From the NCBI RefSeq assembly GCF_035594125.1, contig NC_087161.1:1404001-1468000 (forward strand): a stretch of 64,000 nt of DNA. Reading direction: 5' to 3'. Source of the DNA: Scylla paramamosain (Eukaryota > Arthropoda > Malacostraca > Decapoda > Portunidae). The notes below the pieces were generated by a model, which worked only from the letters and a program-made list of their open reading frames with translations, was not told the DNA's origin and ran no database searches. Both the position numbers and the translations under genes were made by a program. Below are positions 21,612-32,079 of this stretch, in pieces (the first letter of the stretch is position 1; each line of letters starts with the position of its first letter).

Positions 21612-21612
<1 letters not shown>

Positions 21613-21702
<90 letters not shown>

Positions 21703-21780
21703 TACTGCGGCTGCAACTACTACTATTACTACTACTGCGGCTGCAACTACTACTACTACTACTAGGACTACTACTACTAG

Positions 21781-21826
<46 letters not shown>
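21613..21826. repeat. Compound (ACT)n/(AAT)n/(ACT)n microsatellite
   Basis: ACT units, then AAT, then short ACT runs split by GCGGCTGCA, then ACT again. It lies upstream of peptide gene copy 1. Confidence 0.95.
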
Positions 21827-23560
21827 CTTACTGAATCACCGCTGGTACCATTTCGTACAGAATGGAACCGGCTTTTATCGCTGGTTGTTGTGTTCGGCAC
21901 TATCATGTTTTGCTTTTATAATTATCAATGTGGGACGAACCTCAGCGGTGAGGACAGCAACAGGCGTCGTGCATTAGTAGATGTATCATACCAAACTCAG
22001 GATATTTGGATTCCTTAACACAACAGGTTTAATGTCAATAATATCTGAAATGTCCGTCAAACATCCTAGTAGGCAGTTTCCTTAGATTGTTACTTCTCGA
22101 TAACGTCACGAACAATGAGGAGTCAGATGTAATCCACATAAAAACCCATGTCAGTCGTTAAGAGAGCAGATTCACCGCATGGCTGCCATTGCAAGTTTCC
22201 TCCAGCCCTGCACATATTTCTGTACACTATGTATACAGTATATTGTATATCAAGAAAGAAGCTCCGAAGACTGTTACTCCCCTGACCAGCACGCTAAACC
22301 GTTGTCTTTCAGCTGGCCGCCTGGCTATGGTAGCACAGTTTGACGGGTCCAGCTCCCGCTGCCTCCTTCTTGTACTTTTAGTTCCTGGAATCTTCCTCTT
22401 GCATGATTGAGTCTTATGGTAATGAAAGAATCATATCTTGTTGTTTCGTCAATGTGCTGATAAGGAAAGTGAACACAGATTGGCCGTCTATCTGAGCACA
22501 GACTGCCTGACTAACACGAAAGACGGCAACATGAACGATGATGCTTTCGCACGAGGCTTATAGGAAGCGCGGAACACCCCACACGCAGACTGAAGATCAC
22601 CAGCACAAGTATTGTTCGGGCATCCATTACCCCACTCCTTACAGAGGGCGGGACAGAAGGCAGCGGCGGAGAACAAGGTGAAAGCGGAAGAGCTTCGACA
22701 GGCTGAAGTACGTTGTGATGTGTTCACCTGCTCGCACTCTGCGTCGGAAATTGGAACTCATGCGGACATACACAACCACACATCAGGCCGGCGGGATCGT
22801 CTCGGTATCGTGGCAAGCATGGGATCACCTGACCACCTCGTGCAGTCGGTGAACAGACACGTTTCATAGAGAAATAGTAGGTTTCTCTGATCTCTCTATC
22901 CCTGTCGGCCATTCATTACGACGACTTCTGGTGCTCGTGAGAGGACACCCTTAGTGATGGCCAACCCAGCACCAGTACATCTTCCACCCTCACGCGTCCC
23001 CCTGGGTGAACCGCGTGAGACGAACCAGCTTGCACCCCTGCGCCGTTGTAGACGTCAGCGCCTAGAACCGAGCAGATACGCTGGGATTCCAAACCTTATG
23101 AATAGTTAGTTGTTATGGGACTAGCAGACTTGTATCACGGCGTATGAGGGGGAAGTGTGTGGTTCTTTAGCTTAAAGGCCTATTAATAATGACTTTGAGT
23201 TTTGTCACGGCTCTTCGGCGGGATCATGGGTGAACCAGCCAGAGGGAGTTTGTCTGGGATTGAGGGAAGCACTGTATTCAGAAGACAGCACAACTTCATT
23301 CTGCTCAAGTTCGTGTTTCCCTCACCCTTCACGGACTTCATTTGGCTCTGGACAAGTGGCGTGGACCAACCTCTCGATACATAAAAAAAATAAATAAATA
23401 GATAAATAAAAAAAAAACAAAAGGCGCAGCACAGTTCATTGTTTCGGGCAGAACAGGTTGACACGCCAGCAATCAGCCAACTGACGACTAATTTCCAGGA
23501 TTTAAGTTACTCCACAGCTACTGTACAGCAACGTGCACAGAGGAATACTGTGTCGTAATG
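21827..23560. other. Spacer between the two peptide gene copies
   Basis: No gene could be supported. Short Cys-containing frames near 22490-22730 on the minus strand lack splice or start context. Bases 22900-23100 look like a degenerate repeat. A TAAATAAATAGATAAAT run lies near 23390. Confidence 0.45.
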
Positions 23561-24043
23561 ATAGCATTAATGATATGTGTTTTATTTCCCCACTTTCTGC
23601 TTCATTAACGCATTTCTCGCTAGTATGGAATGATGCAAACGTCCTAAGTATCAGTACATGATCAGAAGTATGAAAATCAGGAGATGCAGAATAACCGCAG
23701 CAAATGTAGTTGTGTGTGTGTGTGTGTGTGTGTTTGAGTGTGAGTGGTGGCATGAAACAAGGCCTACTCTCCACGCAACTGCAGGAACTGTCCCGCCCCG
23801 TGTGCCCCTGCTGTGGGTTGCCTGTGCGAACGGGTGTGGGGCGCCGTCACGTCTCCTCCCAACGCCCTCCTGCCACACGCCGCCTCGTCTCTCAAAGTAA
23901 GATGTCAACTAAAGTGAATGTATTCATACAGTTTTATTGGGAAGTACAGGTCAGGAATAATGGATTGAGGCGTTGTGTGCAGAGACATCCAGGCTCTGCG
24001 AGGCCGGCAGCCCCTGAGCAGTGCCGAGGCGGTGCAGTCTGTT

Positions 24044-24331
24044 CTAGTGGTAAGGCCTCCTGGGGTAGCCGCGGTGCACCACGTGGGAGTGGCTGCCGTG
24101 AGAAGAGTGGCTTCCGTGACTGATGCCGACGGGGCGGTGGCCAACAGAAGAGTGGCCTGAATGGTGGCCATGCACGCCGTGGCCAGTGCCACCGTGTGAC
24201 CGTGAAGGGTAGTAGCCGGGCCGCGGGTAGTAGCCGCCGCTGGGACGGCCGTGGTCTGCCTCCGCGGCCACGAGTGCCACGGCCACCGCCAGCACCACCA
24301 CGCACCACACTGCCGCTGTGGTCTTGGCCAT
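24044..24331 (-). CDS. Secreted His/Gly/Ser-rich peptide, copy 2
   Basis: A 95-residue precursor identical to copy 1 except residue 15 in the signal peptide, Ala here and Val in copy 1; the mature peptide is the same. The acceptor is 4 nt before the ATG, the donor lies at 24649, the intron is 314 nt, TATAAAA is at 24717-24723 and AATAAA near 23933. The two genes should respond alike, since promoter and leader are also duplicated. Function is unknown. Confidence 0.8.
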   Translation of the reverse strand: MAKTTAAVWCVVVLAVAVALVAAEADHGRPSGGYYPRPGYYPSRSHGGTGHGVHGHHSGHSSVGHRPVGISHGSHSSHGSHSHVVHRGYPRRPYH

Positions 24332-24716
24332 CCTTCTGAAAGGTGGAAAGAGTGAGGTGAACAAACTCTGTGCGGCAGAACGTTCCCGCACGTGTCGACT
24401 TAAGGACAGCAAACTTCAGGTGGTTTTAGAAGAGACTGGAAGCAGACACCGAAGTGCTCAGACAGGGATGGAGAAGAGGCCGTCACTTGAGACACGGAAG
24501 GTTAAGAAAGATTTAAAGGACAAAACCAAGATGATGTCTTGGTATTCGAACAATAAATGAATATTTGGATGCCGCGCACCGCCTAAGACTGACAACAGAA
24601 GGACCTACAGAGGCCAACGCGGGGCAGGGGGGACCCGGCCGAGGCTCACCTGTGTGTCACTGCAAGGCGGGGAGAGAGGCTGAGCTGTTGTGTGGCTAGC
24701 AGGCCTCGCCGCGTCC

Positions 24717-24723
24717 TTTTATA
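24717..24723 (-). promoter_or_regulatory. TATA box of peptide gene copy 2
   Basis: TATAAAA on the minus strand, in the same position relative to exon 1 as in copy 1. Confidence 0.7.
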
Positions 24724-24837
24724 CGCCAGCCAAGCACTTGAGTCGCAGCTTCAGGTCGCCTTCGCTAAGCACAGAAACACGAAGAGAAAACTGGCTGGGG
24801 GTCCCCCACTCTGGGAATCACCGCGCTGGGTTGCTAA

Positions 24838-27093
24838 GGTCTTCAGAATTTTCCGTATTCTGGTCTTCCTTTCACTTTCCTTTTCCGTGCCGCCTCCTCC
24901 GCGCCCAGAAACCCGTTGTTTTGCTCTCCCGCCACCATCACCATCACCACCACCACCACCATTCGGGTCGCTCACCTCTCTTTGGGCTTTTCCCTAACGT
25001 CACGAGTCCTTCATCGCTTAAATCTGATATTCATATTTCTTTCGGTTTTCTGCCTCACCTACATTTTTTCTTTTTCTTCGAACTGGTGAGAGAAAGCATC
25101 ATTATGTACTGGCACTTCCTCCAGGACCGCCTGTTGGGCATCCCGTCGCCCGCGCCCAAGTACTGGTGTTGCTGTTTAAGTAAAACTAAAGTAAAGTAAA
25201 ACTCAGTAAAGATCTTCGAGAATAATAATAAAAGTAAACAAATAACAGGACAAGACTACAATTTCCTGGAGGGTTAGCTCATGGCCGTCTTCTGCGGGAG
25301 GGAAGCTGTTTAGAAAGGGCGTCAGTCAGAGGAATGAACAGATTTCGTTTCAGTTTCACAGTCTTATGCATTTTGTTGATCTCCATTGGTGACTTGTAGA
25401 GTTTATTGTAAAAATGGCACCATGGATGAAGAAAAATTGCAGATGCCTGAAAACACTTAACTTCATGAGTAAAAAATAAATGAATGAAAAATTATATATA
25501 TATAATATATATAATATATATAATAGTAATAATGATAACAATTATTATAATAATAATAATAATGATAAGAAGAAGAGGAAGAAGAAAAGAAAGAGAAAAA
25601 GAAAAGGAGGAGGAGGAGGAGGACGAGGAGGAGAGGAAGAAGAACGAGAAGAAAAAGAAAGAAATAAGTAAATAAGTAAATAAATCAATGAAATAAAGCA
25701 AATAATAATTAAAGCTGAGTGTCGTGTTCATCACAACTGAACTGTGAACAGAGGAGCAGCACGGGCCTCCCCATGCAAGGCGGCAGCAGAGGAGGGGAGG
25801 AGAGAGCCATGTAAGTGGAGACAAGACGGAGAAGCGAGGCTAAAATCATCTACTGAAATAAAGATACACGGGGCTGATGACCTGGCGAAGGGAGGGCACA
25901 GGCTGGCTGGGAGAGGCCCTTGTGAGAGCTTTAACGCAACATAAGAGTGGGGAATTCCGGCCGTGGGTGAGAGGGAGACGCAGAGAAGTAACGGTGAAAA
26001 AAAACTTGCCCTTTCTAGGAATTATCACCTGCTATTTTTAACTATTTTTGCCTCACCTATGATTGGTCAGCACGTGCCATGACCACCACTAGGAACTATA
26101 GTTGTGCCCATATGTGCCCAGGTGAACCGTAAGTGTAGGGCAGGTGCGACATGGTCCGGGCGCTGCCAACCTGTGAGAAACGATGCGTTCGGTCCAGTGT
26201 TGCGCAAAGGTCGTGCCCAGGCTGGCACCTGTTGCGACACTGGCCTTTTCCCCGTGATCCTGCCTTCAGAATTGGGAGGAGGAGAAGGAAGAGGACGAGG
26301 ACGAGGAGGAGACGAAACAGGAAAATGAGCAAGAGGAGGAGGAAAAGAAAGAGACTAAGTAGCAATAAGTGGAGGAGGAGGAGCAACACCACTAATATAT
26401 CAACACTAAATTATCAACACCACTCACTCATACACCAACACCACTAAAATATCAGCCCCTAGAACATACCAACATCACTCATATTCCAACACCACTAACA
26501 TACCAACACCACTCATATACCCACATCACCAGTATTACCTATACTAGCAAGTGGAAGGGGTGACAGACAAAGACGAGAAGGTACTGGCAACAATTAAACA
26601 CTATTTTGTTTGTTTTCTTTGGTGTCATGCACGACAAAGCAATATATTTTTTTTATTCTATTATTTTTACTTAACTTTTTTTTTCGCTGCTATGGTGTCT
26701 TTGTGCCTTTGTCAGTACTCATAGCACTGCAAACCAAATGCACAGATACAGTAAAGAGAGTGAAAAAAAATAACAGGAGATTAATTTTGTCTTTTATAAG
26801 CTACGAAACTATTTTAAAAGACTGCAATAGTACATGAAGTGTTTAGAAAGTTGTACAAAGTGATCATGAGGAAAACTATTGTTGTCCAGCTGTGGAAAGG
26901 TTAACTGACAAACAATTCGTCACCATTAGTCATATTGGTTCGACTCATTCTTTTGTTCTATTGTTTATTTATTTATCTTTTTATCTTATATCCTCTTTCC
27001 GTTCTCACAACACATTCGTCACTTCTATTTCTTCTCGCATTTTTTTTTTTCCTGTTAACTCAATGATTCTTTGTTTCCGTCCTGTTTCAGTTT

Positions 27094-27097
<4 letters not shown>
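24838..27097. other. Low-complexity intergenic DNA
   Basis: No supported gene. It contains a CACCAT/CACCAC run (24930-24962), an ATATA/AATAATAAT then GAAGAGGAGG purine tract (25495-25660), a GAGGAGGA tract (26270-26390) and an ACCACT/CAACACCAC repeat region (26380-26530). Confidence 0.5.
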
Positions 27098-27175
<78 letters not shown>

Positions 27176-27275
27176 TCTTCTTCTTCTTCTACTACTACTA
27201 CTATTACTACTACTCTTGGCTCCTCCTCCTCCTCCTCCTCCTCCTCATCATCATCATCATCATCATCATCGTCAT
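27098..27275. repeat. (CT)n, (TTC)n, (ACT)n, (CTC)n, (ATC)n compound microsatellite
   Basis: The CT array spans 27098-27172 and is followed by four different short triplet arrays. Confidence 0.95.
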
Positions 27276-27348
27276 CTTGCTATGAAAATAAAATGTAAAG
27301 GAATACAAAGGGGGTCCAAATAACAAGAAATATTGAGGTCCTTACTAG

Positions 27349-27540
27349 CCTTTTTTTTTTTTATATAGGCTGCTTCGGTAACTACTCTATGCTAACTGTT
27401 AATGGTACATCCCGTACCTACTTGCTGCTAGGTGAACAGGAGCTACACATGAAGAGGCTCGCCCGTTTGCCTCGCCGTGCCCGGGATTCGAACCCAGACA
27501 TTCTTGGTTGTGAGCCGAGCTAACCACTACACTACGCTGT
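27349..27540 (-). mobile_element. tRNA-derived SINE
   Basis: On the minus strand it starts with a tRNA-like head: GTAGTGTAGTGGTTAGCTC (box A region) and GGTTCGAATCC (box B, 27483-27493). A non-tRNA body follows, ending in a poly(A) tail (poly(T) on + at 27350-27362). The head resembles a Val or Gly tRNA but cannot fold into a normal cloverleaf over its whole length, so this is not a tRNA gene. Confidence 0.82.
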
Positions 27541-27563
27541 GTGTGTGTGTGTGTGTGTGTGTG
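27541..27563. repeat. (GT)n microsatellite
   Basis: A short GT array immediately at the head of the SINE. Confidence 0.9.
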
Positions 27564-27622
27564 TCACCTGACAACACCCTTCTCTTCTCTTCTGTCCTAT
27601 CCTCTCCCTCCCACTATAGTAG

Positions 27623-28009
<387 letters not shown>

Positions 28010-28012
<3 letters not shown>

Positions 28013-28949
28013 GGCGCACACACGGAAGGTGTGAATCGTTTTACTTTATCTTTTTTAAGTGAACCGCTGCCCTTCATATGGAAGCTTTTACTTGTCGATA
28101 AGTTAATCCACCAAAGATTAGGAAGAGTGGAAGGTTGAGTGGAAAAAAAAATATGCCCTAGGTCCATCATTTTTGTTAGTAACTTTACAAGGAACATAAC
28201 AAGGGTGACTTCTGATGGAGGAGGTCTTGAAGTGGTACAGGGGACATGTCAAGGATGACTAAAAGGGGATTTAATGGAAATAGAAAGGAGTTATTCCTCA
28301 AACAGAGTGGTGGATGAATGGAATGGATTCAGTAATCAAGTTATTAGTGCTGAGTCAATAGAGAGGTTTGAAAGATTCGACGAGAGAGAATATATATTAG
28401 GTTAAACGCTTGGAAATCATTAAGGAAACCGCAATACAACAGTGTCTAAAAAAATAGTAGATACCTAAAAAGAATAATAGTTGCAGTTGTAAATTGACTA
28501 ATATATATGAAATTAATAATAAAAAATAAATAAAAAATAACAATAATTACCCCGTTGGTAAGAAAGCAGCTTGCGCCAAACCAACACTGGCTCACCAAAA
28601 CAGACCAGCGCGCCCTCTGTAGTTGTTGGCTACAGATTACCTTATTTTTAAAAGATTCCCTGCACTTTACTCACCACACACTTGTATTTACCAGGCTTCA
28701 AAGTGAGAGTACGGAAGAGTGAGAGACAAAGAATTGGGGAGAAGGCTTCAAACAGAGGTTAGAAATACCAAATTTATTTATTTTCTACTTCTTTCTTTAT
28801 TTATTTTTTTTTAAGATTTATTGAATTTTAACCTCGAAAAACATTTGTTTAGTAGACCAGGAGTGTTTGGGAGAACAGTGTTTGGGAGGGTGTAGCAATG
28901 TTTGGGAGAGTGTGGCAGTATTTTAATTGTTTGAAAGATGAAATGAAAT

Positions 28950-28950
<1 letters not shown>
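28010..28950. other. Intergenic, no gene seen
   Basis: AT-rich, with A/T homopolymer runs. The 28205-28460 part (GGTCTTGAAGTGGTACAGGGG to AAACGCTTGG) has a repeat-like look but no coding frame. Confidence 0.4.

Positions 28951-28952
<2 letters not shown>

Positions 28953-28986
<34 letters not shown>
28953..28986. repeat. (CT)n microsatellite
   Basis: A CT array followed by a short CA run, ending in a CAG that could act as an acceptor. Confidence 0.9.
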
Positions 28987-28988
<2 letters not shown>

Positions 28989-29001
28989 CACACACACACA
29001 G

Positions 29002-29188
29002 TATGAAAGGAGGCAAGAGAGATGGAGGAGAGAAGGAGAGAGGATGCCAAGGTGGGCCAGAAGTTAGCGGCCTCAGCCCATACCCTCACAGACAGCGAGA
29101 AAGAGGAAGAGGAAAGAAGAGGTGGAAGAGGAAGCTCATCTCTCCACATACCAGGGAAAGAGGAAAGGAAGGAGGGATGTTAGTCAAG
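29002..29188 (+). CDS. Candidate exon of an unidentified charged protein
   Basis: An open frame beginning MKGGKRDGGEKERG ends in phase 0 at a strong donor AAG|gtgagt. An acceptor-like CT/CA tract ending in CACAG lies just before it. The next open segment with acceptor and donor (29735-29800) is also phase 0. Lys/Arg/Glu-rich composition could simply reflect purine-rich DNA, so support is weak. Confidence 0.25.
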
Positions 29189-29262
29189 GTGAGTTTTTAA
29201 ATCTGAGAAACGAGGTTTGATTGCTTGATATTTGAGTGAGAGAGATGATTGGTTGATATTTG

Positions 29263-29268
<6 letters not shown>

Positions 29269-29314
<46 letters not shown>

Positions 29315-29520
29315 GGGGGGAGGTTTCATTGGTGGATATATTTGAATGAGAGAATGAATAATGAATTGATAGATTGATACAAAATTTAAAAAGAATTTTG
29401 AGATAATATTTGTAAATTTGTTATTATTATTATTATTATTATTAATATTATGATGATGATTATTATTATTATGAATTGAGAGAGAGAAAAGATATTGAGA
29501 ATTCAGAAAAAGAGAGAGAA

Positions 29521-29606
<86 letters not shown>

Positions 29607-29627
29607 AACCAAACCAAATTAAACACA

Positions 29628-29713
<86 letters not shown>
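29269..29713. repeat. (GA)n, (AAT)n, (CA)n and (CT)n arrays
   Basis: GA at 29269-29310, TTA/GAT triplets near 29418-29472, CA at 29522-29604 and CT at 29630-29713. Confidence 0.95.
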
Positions 29714-29714
<1 letters not shown>

Positions 29715-29734
29715 ATTCATCCATCTTTCAACAG

Positions 29735-29800
29735 CTAATAGAGAAGAAGGAAGAGAGAGGGAGAGGAGAGACCTGTGAAGAAGAGGGCACACAAAATGAG
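29735..29800 (+). CDS. Candidate 66-nt exon, unidentified
   Basis: Acceptor catctttcaacag and donor AATGAG|gtgagt flank 22 open codons (LIEKKEERGRGETCEEEG). It is in phase with the candidate exon at 29002-29188. The intron between them is mostly GA, CA and CT arrays. No family was recognised. Confidence 0.28.
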
Positions 29801-29839
29801 GTGAGTCTGTGTGCATGTGTGTGTTTGTGTGTATGTCCT

Positions 29840-29925
29840 AAACTAACGTAATGTAACTTAATCTAACCTAACTTAACCTAATCTAACCTAACCTAACTTA
29901 ACCTAATCTAAGTTAACCTTATCAT
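29840..29925. repeat. Degenerate CCTAA (TTAGG complement) array
   Basis: Repeated TAACCTAA, TAATCTAA and TAACTTAA units: the complement of the arthropod telomere repeat, in decayed form. Confidence 0.65.
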
Positions 29926-29929
29926 TCTC

Positions 29930-30200
29930 AGTCTTTTCTACACTCTCCCAGCCTCTCCCAGATATTTCTTCATTCTGTAAGTCTCTTCCAGCCTTTTCCA
30001 AGACACTCCCAGCCTATCCCAACACATTCACTGCATTCCAATCTCTCCTAAATATTTCCCAGTCTCTCCCAGTCATTTCTTCACTCTCCCAGCCCCTCCC
30101 AGTCTTTCCCAGCCTCCCATTTTTTTCGCTGTCCAGTCCACTCCTAGCTCCTCCCAGGGCACCCCAACACCTCCCCTCCCTCCACTCATTTGAATGTCAC
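29930..30200. repeat. CTCTCCCAG-type minisatellite, block 1
   Basis: Short degenerate units (CTCCCAGTC, CTCTCCCAGCC, TTTCCCAG) are repeated without an open frame. Confidence 0.75.
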
Positions 30201-30502
30201 CAAAATGACATTACTAAAACCTAACAGACTAGTATGACTATTTGTGTGTTAAAATCATGTATAGACCTACGTTTATTATCTTTACTGTACCTGTATTTGT
30301 ATATATTATATAATTGTGTATTGTGAAATGTTATTAATGCAGCTATTGTGTTGTGGCATGGTAAGACAGTTATATGAGGTACTTTGTTATCCTTGTTACC
30401 ACCTGCCACATCACATCCCAACAAACTAATGCCCATTATTTGCCTGGAAAGCTTTCCTTTACAGAGGTTAACTACAGCTATGCAAAATAATATGTATAGA
30501 AT

Positions 30503-31236
30503 TATACAGGATGTAACACACATTTCTGCAGATATTGCTGGAGGTGAAAGTACAGGTTATTCTCAATGGGAAATGTTCTACACACATGCATTTTGAGAGA
30601 TTTTGTTAGCTGTGGCTTTAAATTTGAGTGTGGCTGGGCGACAGACACAACAGCTGTGCTGGGTGGGTAACCATGGCGGAGAAATGCTGTGCCCACACAC
30701 ACTCCACCTTACTGTAAGTGTGTGGTACTGTCAGCAGTTTCTGATGTCAGAATCATGCTGTATAATCTGAGTGTATTCACTGTCACCATCTTGGTGTGAA
30801 ACTGCAAGTGACTGGCAGGCAGTCAGCTGATTTGCTGCTGGCTTCGCTCCTCCCCCCTTCCTTTCCTGGGCAGCTGTGGTGTCATGTGGCCTTTTATGGT
30901 ATTTGTCATTAATTGCAGCCATGCTATCATTGCATAACGTTTACCGGTAAATCACCTGTTCATCAATACTACTCGTCTCAACACAGGACACTGTATTGCC
31001 CCAAAATTTGTAGAAATGATGACTAAATAACTTACAGTTTCACTGGTGGACATTCTGCGTCAGCACTTCCTGCCAAGAAACCAGGCTGTCTGTTGTCATC
31101 TGGCCATATTTAAATTTCAGACCATAGCTAAACCATTCCTCAAAATGCATATGTGTATGGAACATTTTCTACTTAGAATAACCTGTTCTTTCGCCTCTAT
31201 CAGTATCCGCAGAAATTCGTATTACACCCTGTATAC
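30503..31236. mobile_element. Foldback / MITE-like element with ~200-bp inverted repeats
   Basis: The left arm (30503-30715) and the reverse complement of the right arm (about 31025-31236) match imperfectly: TATACAGGrTGTAA outer ends, then TTTCTGCrGATA, ACAGGTTATTCT and GCATTTTGAG in the same order. The 300-bp centre holds no open frame. This suggests a non-autonomous DNA transposon; a TA target duplication is possible. Confidence 0.75.
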
Positions 31237-31279
31237 ACATATAACCTACATTGTAACTGTTAGTTATAAGTAAATGTGC

Positions 31280-31915
31280 AAGTGTTTAAATGTTCACAGA
31301 CCCCAGGCACTCTTCCCAGCCATCTAAACACCTTCCCAGCCTCTCCCAAGACACTCCAGCCTCTACTTTCCCCACACACTCTCCCCTCTCCCTCACAGAC
31401 CACAGACGCCCTTCAAAGCCCTTCCTATACTCTTCTAAACACTTCCAAGGCCCTCTCACTCATTTCTTCACTTCCCAGTCTCTCCCAGCCTGTCCCAGCC
31501 CTTCCCAAGACACTCCCAACTTCTCTCCTTTCACCCCACACTCTCCCAGCCTGTCCCAACATACTCAATTCATTCCAATCTCTTTTAAACACTTTGTAGC
31601 CTCTTCCAGCCTCTCCCAAGACATCCCAACCCTTTTCCTTCCCCTCACTCTCTCTCACACTCTCCTCTCTCTTGCACAGACCCCAGGCTTCCTTTCCATT
31701 CCTCCTATACTCTCCCAAATACTTCCCAGTCTCTCCCAGTCTCTCTCTTGCACAGACCCCAGGCTTCCTTTCCATTCCTCCTATACTCTCCCAAATACTT
31801 CCCAGTCTCTCCCAGTCATTTTTTCAATCTTCAAGCCTTTCCCGGCCTCTCCCAAAACACCCCATCCCCTCATCTTCTCTCCCCATATTCTCACACCCGC
31901 TCTCCTCTCCTTCTC
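31280..31915. repeat. CTCTCCCAG-type minisatellite, block 2, with a 76-bp tandem duplication
   Basis: The same unit family as block 1. Within it, about 31666-31741 is repeated exactly 76 bp further on (CTTGCACAGACCCCAGGCTT at 31671 and 31747). Open frames here are Ser/Pro/Leu-rich artefacts of the repeat. Confidence 0.85.
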
Positions 31916-31922
31916 AGACCCA

Positions 31923-32079
31923 TGGCGGTCTTCACAAACCACCTGGCAGCCAGTGTTTCTTATGGCTTCTTCCTCAGCAAGTGTTACAGTGTGGAAGGGA
32001 TGTATGATGATCCCCTCACTCTAGTCTTCAATGACCTCCTCTGTCCTACCTTTGGCACCCTGGTGGGGAGTGCATAGGT
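31923..32079 (+). CDS. Candidate terminal coding exon, unidentified
   Basis: From ATG at 31923 the frame reads about 51 residues (MAVFTNHLAASVSYGFFL, YDDPLTLVFNDLLCPTFG) to a TAG. The acceptor ctctccttctcag lies just before it. It is hydrophobic and normal in composition, unlike the surrounding repeat; the other two frames are blocked. No family was recognised. It could be the last exon of a membrane protein or a relic. Confidence 0.35.

Larger units (their letters stand above)
23852..24737 (-). repeat. Tandem gene duplication, copy 2
   Basis: The partner of 20396-21281, same orientation. Looser similarity extends left to about 23560 and right to about 24835, after which the flanks diverge. 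Confidence 0.93.

Noticed and set aside
21467..22018. Thr/Asn/Tyr-rich 183-codon frame
   Set aside because: It is built on the ACT/AAT arrays and has no independent support.
22488..22727. Small Cys-containing frame on the minus strand
   Set aside because: It has no signal peptide, no splice sites and no recognised Cys spacing; likely chance.
27349..27540. tRNA gene
   Set aside because: Box A and B are present, but there is no full cloverleaf, and a non-tRNA body with a poly(A) tail follows; a SINE fits better.
31276..32024. Long Ser/Pro/Thr frames in several phases
   Set aside because: They come from the CTCTCCCAG minisatellite; only the segment after 31919 looks different and is listed separately.
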